Shown: positions 23,839 through 34,500 of the stretch, piece by piece | How positions within the stretch are numbered: position 1 is the stretch's first letter | Layout of the letters: each line of letters starts with the position of its first letter | NCBI RefSeq assembly: GCF_016859285.1 | Contig: NC_053420.1 | Location: 9,000,001 to 9,064,000 of the forward strand | DNA from: Xiphias gladius | Lineage: Eukaryota; Chordata; Actinopteri; Istiophoriformes; Xiphiidae | Length of the DNA stretch: 64,000 nt | Direction of reading: 5' to 3' | Made by a program: the position numbers and the translations under genes | Notes under the pieces: generated by a model | Seen by the model: the letters and a program-made list of their open reading frames with translations, nothing else | Told to the model about the DNA's origin: nothing | Database searches by the model: none

Positions 23839-26800
23839 ATGTCATCTCTACTTTCTCACAACAAAGATCAGCCACGCATTAGAAAGTCGCTCTCTGACTC
23901 TTCTCCAACTTCATCCACCGCCACCACCAAGAGCCTGAGGGTAAGACCCGATTATCTTTAATCTTTTCAGTGCCTGTTTAGTGAGAGGAAATGCCATAGC
24001 TGATATAATACAAACACCAGCATCAGAGTTCCGTTACTCTCAAACAAATGTTTCTGTAACAAGCCACAGAGGAATTTCTGTGTGTTTGTACCGTGTACCT
24101 TGCTAGAGAATTTTAGGACATGCCATACTTAATTTTACTTTAATTTTTTTCTTACTTTGCACTTATGAGTTGCTTACATGATCAATGGAAAATTACTGTA
24201 TGCTGAAGAAGTTATTAATGACCTCTTGCTGCCTCGTCTGAAATTGACTCTAATGTCCTCTTATAATCCACTTTACAATATTTTATGGTACAGAGTATGG
24301 AGATACTTTGGTTTTTAATTGACAATCGTATACAAAAATTTACATATGGTTTTGTTTTAACAGTGTATTATTTATCAAATCATGCACTATACATGCTGTT
24401 TTGAATGGCAGGTTTTTCTACAACTTTAAACTTTACAAACATGTTTATGGGTTAGATTACGAAGTCTTTTTTAAAAGATGTGGTACGTGGTTTAGACCCC
24501 TAGGTCACGGAGACATCAGCGGAATATGACGTTTTTTTTTTCTCTCTCCTAACATTTTCACACGCTTCTTAAAGCCTATGGTTACTCACATAAGATGAGC
24601 AACAAAACTGTATGTTGATGTGCATGAACAAGAAGGAACAAAACTTCAAAATGACACCAAGTCAAAGCTGTAATGAGCAGTTAGTCTTATCTTTTTATGT
24701 AAACTAAGAATCCACTTGGGAAAGATAGGGGAGACATGGAGGACATCAGTGTGTGAGAGAGAGGGAGACAGGAAGAGAGGAAGAAGAGCGAGTGAGAGAG
24801 AGAAAGCAGGGGGTGAAAGACAGGATGACATAGAACAGAGAGAAGGAGAGATAGAGTGCTTAGGACTGGCTTGTGGGAACTCAGAGGCAGTATTTATGGA
24901 TGTTTATCTCTCTGCTAGTCCTGGGGGAAGCTCACATTTTCCACTTGGGAATAGCTGGTCAGCAGACAAGAAGTTCAACATGAGATCTAGAAAAAGCTGG
25001 AGGACAGCTTAGTGACAGAGACACTCACATACACTGGACAAAGTCACAAAAGCCCACTTCTCCATCAGCATCTGTTTATACGTGATGTCCCTTAATCTAA
25101 ACCAGAGCTTTTTCCAAGTCTGCATACTGTATATCATTAATGATCATTTACCAAGCATATCCAAGTGTCCAGAGAGATCCTTAAAGGAACTGACACCAGA
25201 GTCTGGTGAAGATCCAGAGATCTTGTAAATGTCTGAGCCGAGGCATATCGCTGTGTTTACACATAGTGTCTGTAACTTAAAGCCCTGATTCTTTTTTACA
25301 GGAATAGACTTGCCGGCTCCATGATTTTGGTAGACTGCTTTTTGCTTCAGTTTATGTGACTGTCTCTGAAAAAAGTTTTGTCCATGTTTAAATACAATGC
25401 GAAATGAAATAGCATGAACTGAGTTAGAAGTTATATAGGCAGGAATAAGAAATTCGGTGCAACTAATTGCATTACTTGCTGCAGGCAAGATAATCACCTC
25501 TTTTAGGTTAATACATATTGATTGTAAGCAGTGGTGGATGTAATAAAACTGAAAGAGTTGGTCAGATTAGCTTTTCTTATGATTAATATAATGAAAACAC
25601 ATTCAAGGATATGGAGAGGATGGGCTCAGCAGGTTCAGATATGGCAATGCTGTGATTTCTGTCTAATGCGTGTATTGTTCTAATCTTGTGCTTAATGCCT
25701 TTCTTGTCTCTCTTATTTAAAGCACTTTGAATTGCCTTGTTGTTGAAAGGTCTACAGCCATGCTAGCAGCTCTGTTAGGCTGTTCTGAGACACAGCGGTG
25801 CTTTGATATAAATGCTAACACCACTTTGCTAGCATGCTCATAATGACAATAATAACATGTCGATGTTTAGCAGGTAAAAATGAGCATGTTCACCATCTTC
25901 GCTTGGCATGTTGCATTTGCTGATTAGCCCTAAACAACAAAGTACAGTCGACCGACAGACTGACATTTGCATCCTAAAGCCACTCTGCCAGCATGGCTAG
26001 AAACCTAAGCACTTGTGTTGTAGTACAGAATTTGCCTCTAGTTGTTTGTTTGAGAGGGATGCATTCACATCGCGACCAGACAGCCCGTCAAACAAATGAC
26101 GAAGTCAAGCTCTATGATGTCAACATTTGTTCAGTAATGACCATCCACTGAAATAGATGAGAGTGTAATGACGGGGCTGAATGACGGGTTTGTCTCGTAA
26201 TGTTTAAGTTAGTGTTCATTACAATCATTTTAACCTGAAATAAAGTGGTGGAGCAACTGGCTGACAGGCTGACATTTTCATCCTAGAACCACGACGCTAT
26301 GTCTAAGAACCGAAGCACTTGTATTGTAGCTCTCAATATACTTACAGTTGTCTGTTTGAAGGGGGCACACTTCTAATTTTGATAACATCTGTTCTTCTAA
26401 TCTACTCCAACAAGTATTCCAAATTAAACAATAAAATACGTTGTTTGCCAACACCCTCTACCAAGACACATAGAAACTTTTATTTGAGCTGATGCTCCAA
26501 TCAGCAGGACATCATTTGTGTGGACCTTCCAAAACCGTTTCAAATCGCAATTGAAAAATAAATCAGTTTTATGATGTGACAATGCTATGGTTAAGTTTTG
26601 GTCAGGTTCAGGCACAAAAGATAGAGGAGTTTCGCTGTCATGGTGATTATAATAAACACGTAGTTAAGGTTTGGGAACGAACATCATGATCGTGCTTTAA
26701 ATAGAGCTTGTCCTTTTGGAGCACTTGCTGAAACAACTGATGCTGTCGTTCTTCTTGGGAGGACAGTCCCTCTAATCAAATTTAAATGTGCTTTAAAGTC

Positions 26801-29800
26801 CTTTGGACAAAAGCACTAACCATTAGAGCTCAGAGACTTGAAATGATGCTTGAAAATCTGTCAGCATGCATTGTGTATAACTCCTCCAACTTTAATAGGC
26901 AATAATGAACATATTGTGAATGCCACTGCCGGAGCTATTACCTTTTTTGGATGTGTTTAGTTATCTGTGCTTGTCAGTTTATGTAAGGAATCATTTCCTC
27001 TCTCCTTTAAGGAGAGAGTGTTTCAGACGGCCATAAACCTTTTCTTGGAAAACTGAAAAACATCTTTTATGCGGAATTCCTGGTAGTTCTATTGCACAAG
27101 AGATTTTTTTCTCATAATACCGACTTTCAAGTTGATGATGAATGTACTTGCTGACATTGTACTTGTAATAAAATATGTCCCGTGTGCATAATGATTGTAT
27201 GTTTATGCTATTATGCAGGGGAAATGTTCAACATGATACAAAATACAACCTCATGTGTAGATTTGATTCCACATTGTACTTAATAAGTCTCACATCACGA
27301 CCAAACAGCCTGTCAAACAAATGATGAAGTCAAGCTGTGTGATGTCAACATTTATGCAGTAATGAGCATCTACTGAAACAGAGGATGGGGTCATGATGGA
27401 GCTGAATGACTTGTTTATTCCATGTAAGGTTTCAGTTGGGGTTAAATATAACTGAAACTTTGATTAAGATAACTGAGATTAAGATGTCCTTGCAAGACCT
27501 TACATTATCACTGTTTATTTGGATCAGATGATAGCCAGTTCTAAAACATGTCTCCTCTATTTCAGCATGAGAGACTGTCTAGGTAAGCTTCCTCTAATTT
27601 AATTCACACAATGAATACATACAAAACAGACATTATCGCAAACAGAGCTAAAACTGTGTGTTGAATGAATTATACTTCACCTCTTTTATGTTTTCAGATT
27701 GGGCTCATCTGGATCATCTGATGTTTCCAACGACAAAGCGACAAACCACGCTGAATCCTACTTCTTACGGAGGGAGAACAGACTATCTGCAAGGAAAAAG
27801 GCAGAAGAAGAGTCAGCAAAAAATGACTATGAAAAGGCAGGTGATGCGGCTTGAATGTTGATGTATAATATTCCTAGCGAGTATTGTTGATTTGCAGAAA
27901 GGGTGCGCTGTTGCTACTTTTCCGTCCAAGTAGCTGCTCATGTAACAAAATAACCAAACCAAAATAACTCAACAACTTACTGGAAGAGCTTTTACGATTT
28001 TCAGCACAGGGCCTTAACCACGGTGCCTTACAGAGGTGATACATTTTCTCAGTTTTATATAATTGTAAATTTAGTATCTTAGTTTTCTGACTGTTTGTTG
28101 GACAAGAAAAATCAGTTTGAAGGTTACAGCAAGAACGCTAGCAAATTAGGATGGTAATTTTCTCCTGTTTTCAGATATTTTGCTGTAAATCAAAACAAGA
28201 CTAAGAGTCTATAGCCATGCCACTGTCTGTGATGCTACAGACTACTTAGCCACAGTGGTGCTTCGAGCTAAATGCTAACGCATGGTAATAAGCTCAAAAT
28301 GGTAATGCTAACATAAGGATATTTAGCAGGTATCATGTTTAACCTGTCCATCGTGTAAGTTTAGCAGTTAGCATGCTAATATTTGCTAATTAGCACCAAA
28401 CACAGATTACAACTGAGGCTGATGGGAATGTCAGTAGTTTTGCAGGTATGTGGTCATAAACCAAAGTACCGGACTAATACAAATGTTGAACTGACGACAG
28501 TGCAACAGAAAAAGTAAGGGGATCAACAAAGTTATTACAATTCAACCTGAGGAGGAAATTAATGTCTGTTCAAAATTTCATGGCGATCCATCCAAGAGTT
28601 GTCGGGACATTTCACTCAGAACCACAACTATGAACCCCGTAGTGGTGCTGGATGAAAAGGATCACCAAAGCCATTAGGATTCATCATCTGGGCACTGTGG
28701 ATATAAAGCAGGCTATGTACCAAATTTAATGGCAATCCGTTGAATCCATTGATTATTGTTTAGATGGATTTCACTAGCAACCAGAAATGTCAACCTCATG
28801 ATGAATAATGGAAATAATCATCACTTGCATCCCTAATGAACAGTTAAAAAACTAACACACAAACAGTCACAGTGGCCGTTGATGTCCACGTTTGTTAGTT
28901 TGTGTGTGGTAAAAAACAAAAACAAAACAATCAAACACTCCTAATCCTAACCAGTGCATTTTTTTTGTAGATGTATGAAAAGGCACTGGCCACCAATCAC
29001 AGGCTCAAGTCCAGGCTGGAAACAAGTAAACAAGAACTCGCCATGATTCAGGACCAGCTACAGAGAGCTCAGGTACTGTACTACACATACTGTAGTCAAC
29101 AGTTAATATGGCCAATCCAGATACATGGGTGTGGAGGAACTGAAGGGAATGTTCGCTGAAAAGGCAACTGAAAAAGTGACTAAAAGTTTCTCCAAGTCAT
29201 TATTTAATCTTTATGATTATTCTTGTCATTACGCACAGAAATGTCTTCCATGTATTCTTATGAGATACCAGGTAATAATGTAATCTGAAAGAAATGTGAC
29301 GCGAAAGATAGCAGGTATACAAGGAAGCTGGAGTGTTATTACTGTCAGGTGTGAATTTGGGAATAATGTCCCAAATAATAAGTGTCTGCGAGTTTGACTG
29401 TGGGTATATTGTATCAGACACATGTGAGACCCAAAATGACACAGCTTCAACACCTTATGCTATAATCCTTTTAAATAATAACCTTTCCTCTTGCTGCAGA
29501 AGGGAAGACCGGGAGGTTGTGGCTCCAACATGCTCGAGACAGAAAAAAAGGTATGAACTCAGCATTATTATAATACTAAAACTATACTAGTGTGGTCATG
29601 GCAAAATGTTTTCAGTTGAATTGCCTTCATTTGTCTTTATTTATTTGTCTTAATTATATTTATTAAATGTTCTTCCTCATAGGAAAGTTGGAGTCTTAAA
29701 AAGAGGATAACAGATATGGAAGAACAGTTGAAGGCAAGTGAGACATTTTAAAAAATGAATACTTTTTACCCTTTCACTTTAATTTAAAAATGGTAGTGGT

Positions 29801-31518
29801 TAAGAATATAGCAGGATCTCTTACCCAGGAGAAAATAAAGCTTATTTAACATGAGGAAAAACAACAATCAGATCCAAACAGTGCAAAGTGTCTGTGGGAC
29901 TTGGTGCCACGGTGTTAGCCGCCCTGTCTACGGTGGTTTTAGGTGACATCATTTGTCACCATTATGCTCTGCTGGCTGTGGAATGTGTGAGCTCTTTGAC
30001 ACTGCAGCGAGTGAGCCATCGGTATTCAACCGCCGTCTAACGTTGACAAATGTCCGCTGTGTTATTCCCAAGAGGACGCAAACAAAAACCTCTTGTTATC
30101 CGTGAATGAGAGGTCTAAACAAACATGGTCTGAAAATAGATGTTCATAACAGAGAAGCACTGTTATGTGTATTCAAATGAGCAAGTCTGGTCCAATTGTG
30201 TCTGTGTTCCAGTGAAAGCGAGTGTACAAGATTTTGTACGTATACATCATTGTATTTGTTTTATTATAATAGATTAATCTGGAGCAGATGACCTTTTTTT
30301 TGTGAAGACAAAACAATTTCTGTTCTGGTCAGCGGCAGGAACAGATCTTGGAAAAGTAAATTAGTAAAAAAGGATGTAATGAGGTGCCTCTTTAATGTAA
30401 GACAGGGATTTAAATTTGACACCACATTGTCAAGTTGAAGCTTAAGAGCAGACTTGTTATTAAAAATGTGAAAATGTGTCTGGTATGTCTTTCTCTCAGC
30501 CCCTCTAACATAGACATATTGTAGCTGCACTATACTCTACAACAAAGCCACTCTCCTTTCTGGACAACTAAGCAGCAGGAACAGAAGTCAGAAAAGTAAA
30601 ATAGCTGCAGTCTTTACTGCTGTACCTGTATTCAGGTTCACTTTGGACCACTTTGGACTGTGAGATTATGTGAATGAGGCCTCATAACCACTTTAATGAA
30701 AATGTAAGGAATTAATTTTTGAATGAGTAAACATTTTTATCATTTGTGTATGAACTACTTCTGGGACATAATACATATATCCGATTTAAAGAATCCTTCT
30801 AATACTAAGTGAAATGAAAATCGGGAATAAACAATGCAACCTTATTTTTTCGGAGTATAACGGGAAAGTCGGACTAAGCAGCTTCACATCTTGCTAGCTC
30901 CAAACAGAAGCAACTAAATTCATTAGTTCTTAAAAAGTCTTTCTCGGAGTATCTTAATATTACGAACAGGTCAGTTCGTGCAACCGCATACTGAATGCAA
31001 AAACAAGTGTTGTTTTGAAGCAGCAGCATAACACATTTGTCACGAGTGGTCTGTTGGGCCCCCACATCGTGTACTTGATGTTGACATGATGCGGGCTGAA
31101 AAGGTTGCTGGTATTGCCAGGAATCACAACCAGGACTTCGTGCATGGACTGAACCTTCTTTACCTGAACAACCCCAAAATATGAAGCCGTTCAAAATACG
31201 AGCAAGGGACATACCCACAACATTACTAGGATGGTTATCGTATGGCAAAAATGAACATGTTTCATATAAGCTAGGCCTGTGGCAAACGTCTAGTCGGTGT
31301 TTGAGTAATGTCTTACAATTATCTAGCATCATAAAAACATGTTCCACCCCGGACAATCAGCCCCCGAGGTTATGACCAAAATGTAATTTGACCTCTCTGC
31401 CCACTTTAGTTGTCGTGTGCTCTCTCTTCAGGTTAAAGCAGAGCTAAAGATGGAGAACCAGAGACTGAAGGATGAAAATGGTGCTTTAATCCGTGTCATC
31501 ACTAAACTGTCCAAGTGA
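23839..31518 (+). CDS. ppp1r12b: Myosin phosphatase small-subunit (M20/M21-like) form of PPP1R12B, six exons
   Basis: Exons: 23839-23940, 27566-27582, 27698-27836, 28971-29072, 29500-29550, 31432-31518; 182 residues. The protein matches only the C-terminal part of the MYPT family: RLGSSGSSD, then [20 protein letters not shown] coiled coil, MLETEKK, and the leucine-zipper end [18 protein letters not shown]. In mammals PPP1R12B makes such a small subunit (M20/M21) from an internal promoter; it joins myosin light-chain phosphatase and modulates contractile calcium sensitivity. The first 34 residues ([11 protein letters not shown]...) are a dedicated N-terminus rich in Ser/Thr. No ankyrin-repeat or PP1-binding exons exist in the 23.8 kb upstream, which holds two other genes. 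Two introns need GC donors (27837 and 29734). The syt2 gene follows tail-to-tail as in human 1q32.1, favouring PPP1R12B over PPP1R12A or C. Either a stand-alone small-subunit gene or the 3' part of a very large one. Confidence 0.88.
25737..26000 (+). repeat. Interspersed repeat family C, copy 1
   Basis: Blocks such as AGCCATGCTAGCAG, TGCTAACACC, GTTTAGCAGGTAAAAATGAG and GATTAGCCCTAAAC recur in the same order at 28195-28790 and around 61.9-63.8 kb. It lies in the first intron of the phosphatase gene. The element class is not clear from sequence; a non-autonomous DNA transposon is likely. Confidence 0.6.
26073..26215 (+). repeat. Diverged repeat pair, copy 1
   Basis: This stretch (CGACCAGACAGCCCGTCAAAC onward, with AAATGACGAAGTCAAGC and GATGTCAACATTTG) matches 27298-27440 at clearly high identity by eye. 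Both copies lie in the first intron of the phosphatase gene. Confidence 0.75.
26263..26370 (+). repeat. Local duplicate of part of 25955-26060
   Basis: The order GACAGGCTGACATTTTCATCCT, then AAGCACTTGT-TTGTAG, then GTTGT-TGTTTGA repeats blocks found about 300 bases earlier. This suggests an old tandem duplication of the unit next to family C copy 1. Confidence 0.6.
27298..27440 (+). repeat. Diverged repeat pair, copy 2
   Basis: Second copy of the 26073-26215 unit, ending shortly before the small 17-base exon at 27566. It shares CAAACAAATGA-GAAGTCAAGC and GATGTCAACATTT. Confidence 0.75.
27837..28970 (+). other. GC-AG intron of the phosphatase small-subunit gene
   Basis: Frame is kept only if the exon ends AAG at 27836 and the intron begins GCAGGT. 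The alternative GT three bases on (27841) shifts frame and meets a stop within two codons of the next exon. The acceptor is TTTTTTGTAG at 28961-28970. The join gives DYEK|MYEKAL, which aligns with the DYKKLYEKAL motif of MYPT proteins. Family C copy 2 lies inside. Confidence 0.75.
28195..28790 (+). repeat. Interspersed repeat family C, copy 2
   Basis: The most complete copy here. It runs from CTAAGAGTCTATAGCCATGCC through GCTAAATGCTAAC, GTTAGCATGCTAAT, CTGAGGCTGATGGGAATGTC and CAAAATTTCATGGC to ATTTCACTCAGAACCAC. It lies in the GC-AG intron. Confidence 0.75.
29734..31431 (+). other. Second GC-AG intron of the phosphatase small-subunit gene
   Basis: The exon ends AAG at 29733 and the intron begins GCAAGTGAG, an excellent GC-donor consensus. 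Using the nearby GT instead (29737) joins to GTTAAA out of frame and creates a stop at once. The acceptor is CTCTCTTCAG ending at 31431. The phase-0 join gives [15 protein letters not shown], aligning with the MYPT C-terminus. Confidence 0.8.
30369..30545. repeat. Dispersed repeat E, copy 1
   Basis: AAAAAGGATGTAATGAGGT, TTTGACACCACA-TGT, TTAAAAATGT and GTCTGG-ATGTCTT recur in the same order at 33958-34130. This copy is inside the last intron of the phosphatase gene; the other is in the following intergenic region. Confidence 0.7.
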
Positions 31519-34500
31519 GACGGGGCACAGGAAGGAGAGAAGACAAGGGGAGGATAGCAGAGTCCATATTTATATCTACACTGTGTATGCATCTTGGTAC
31601 ATTCATCCTATCCTCAGGAAGAATGTATGTACATAGTTTTCAGTCATTTTGGAAACTTGAGTCCATTCTTGTGTTTTTGTTGATGACTGAGATGTGTTTA
31701 AAAGGCAGGCTGCTTTTCCATTGTCTGAAGACTGACTGACATCTGCCCGGCTAAGGACACATTTCACACCCTGTTTCAAAGTTGTATTTAAACAAGTCAC
31801 ACATTTACCAACAGAATTTATATTAAATTAAATTTTTTTTCTGTATATTCCTTAAATATTCCTACATAAATAGAAATGCCAAAATGACCAGTTCTTGTTT
31901 TTTAGTCCCCTGTGTTTACATGAACAACCAGCCAGGTGGAAACCAATTATAAAACTGCGCAATCTTATCAAGAATATCCCTGCATACATAAATGGAAAAA
32001 TATTTCAGGTATGCCCGCAGAGGTATTGCCATGGTAACTGCAACATGTGGTCCGCTCCATATGCAGACCCTGAATCCCGGCTCTGAGCTATCGGGGACAG
32101 TGAATGATGGACGAGCTGCATTTCACAGAAATGTGGGAGCGTCATCAGTGATTTAAGAGCTTTACCTTGATGCACGATGTCACCAATGACGGGCTTTTCC
32201 TCTTAACCTGCAATTTAAAAACAATCAGCTGTGTAAAATGTGGTCTTAGAAAGAGAAAAGGCCTCTTGTTATGCCTCATATCTGACATCACTAGAGCAAA
32301 ATAAGACTTCAATGTAAAATATCAATCAATCAGTTATCATTGTCATTGGCTTTTAGATTTTTGTCTCTTTTTTTTAAACAAGTAATGATAATTGACAAGA
32401 CAATCTCACCTCAAGGTCAGTTTAGTAGCTGTTCTGGAGGTTTTGATCACATCACATGATCCTGATCACTAGATGATGGCGAGATGGTGAAAGCGAAATT
32501 GTTCTGTCAGCTGCTTTTTCCAAGTTCAAGAATGTGAGGCCCAACTCTGAAAGGTTAAACCAAGATGGATGAGAAGTACTTAAAGTTGTCAAAAAAGTAG
32601 AAGTTTGAACTTCTTCATTTCAACTGGGCAAACATCTGCTGATGAAGATCCAAGAATAAAGGTCAAGAATAAAGACTCAACCTAAAGCACTAGTAAGTGT
32701 TTATGTTCCATATTGAATTACAAAACATCCCAATTGAATAAAGGGAATTCACAGTATAAACACAGTATAATAATGACCGAGTGTTGTGTTGATTTATTTA
32801 TGCATGCTTTAGATGTGCCACTCTGGAAATAATTTATCTTCTGTTTCACATTCAGAGGATTTAATGAGTCCAATTTATAATCTTCTGTTCATGGGATCCC
32901 TGCCAGGCAGATATTTCATTTTCAATTATGCTTACATTTGATTTGGATTAAGATTAATGAATTATTTGAAGAAAAAGGCCCTGAAATTAGTCTCAACTAT
33001 GTGTTTGGACATTATCAAGATGCACAACACGGATGCATATTATTCGCCTGAACACAGAATAACACAAACTTCTTTGGAACATCTTAAGCTCATCACTCTG
33101 CAGATGTGCTGCATTCTAGTTCGGTTTGTCATCAACGTTTTGTCGTCACATTTATATTGCATCAGGGAAGTGGGTATAACGTGCTACTCAGCTCTGTTAG
33201 CTGGCATTTCTCTCGTGCTGCATATGATGCCACCTACTGGCCGAAGGTGGGAAAGCATCCTCTGATTCCATTTACACACCACACAGGACGCGGCTACTTA
33301 AAATGCCTTTATTTCCTATGATTACATTTTGACAACACAGAAATATGTCCTGACCACATCCCATATTTTGGTTCCCTTGAGTAACTCACTTCTACATAGA
33401 GTGATACATGAGTACAAGTTTTTTTGGTCTCTTTGTTTCCTCTTTTGCTGGAAAAACAAGGATTTTTGTAAAGAAATAAGTCATGCAGTTCACAAAAAGA
33501 AACAACTATTGACACGCCTCTGCAACAAGACAAGAACGAAAGTCAAGTTCAAGCAGTTCCCTTGTCGATGATGCCCCGTAAGTGAGTGGATGAAATGTGG
33601 GATGTCATCTCTTTGGATGTTCTGTATCATGGCTGTGTTCACATAGGAGGATTGTGACTAAAGAAGAAACCACCACTGGAGTATTGCATTGCGAATGTTT
33701 TTCTGCACTGAATGGGTCGGCCCTGTGCTCAGGGCGGCTTGCGTGACCCAGGAAGACAGGGATTTTGTTGCCTGCATTGCAGAAAATGACAAACTCATAC
33801 AGTTCATGAGCTGAATACCAACAAACAAACACAGGCTCCATTGGTCCTATTTCAAATACACAAAATAGCAAATGGAGATTATTGATTAGACGTAGATAGA
33901 GGCAATATGTGTATCGAATGACCCCAAGAAATGGATGACCTGACACACACTGTAACAAAAGGATGTAATGAGGTCTAGCTTTACAGTAGGATCTGAACTT
34001 ATATTTGACACCACACTGTGGAAATTAATCTTCTAGATATTAAAAATGTAAATATGTCTGGCATGTCTTCCTCTAACCCGCATGAAGATGGAGGCGTAGC
34101 TACCTTACACTCTAAAAGATGGACTGTCATGAAGAGTGGGATTGTCCGTCTTCATACACTGTATGTTGCAGACAAAGGTTTATCTAGTAGTAAATGACAC
34201 CGACTCAAAATACCACATGGAGAAAACAAATCCCCACATTAGAGATGTCATGGTAGATACAGCATCAATATCTCAGAGCACGCACAGGTGACACAGCACC
34301 AGCTCACCCCATTGCAATTCATTTGTAAAACTGTGTGTTCACTCATAAAGGGACATTTGTAATGAAAAGATTATTGATTGCTTAATTATCAGACTGGAGC
34401 TACTGAAGAGGATTGCATCAATAATATGTAGTGATAATAATATTTCACACAACTAACTAAAAAAAAAAACTACTACTGTATAATAGAATTTAAAAAAAAC

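Noticed and set aside
30874-31356. 160-codon minus-strand open frame in the last phosphatase intron
   Set aside because: No recognisable domain and no splice sites or start context. It sits in repeat-bearing intron DNA and is probably chance or an old mobile element.
32957-33321. Overlapping plus-strand open frames after the phosphatase gene
   Set aside because: They overlap each other in different frames, show no codon bias and have no splice signals.
33605-33958. 117-codon minus-strand open frame between the convergent genes
   Set aside because: The composition is not convincing, the frame abuts dispersed repeat E, and no splice or family support was found.
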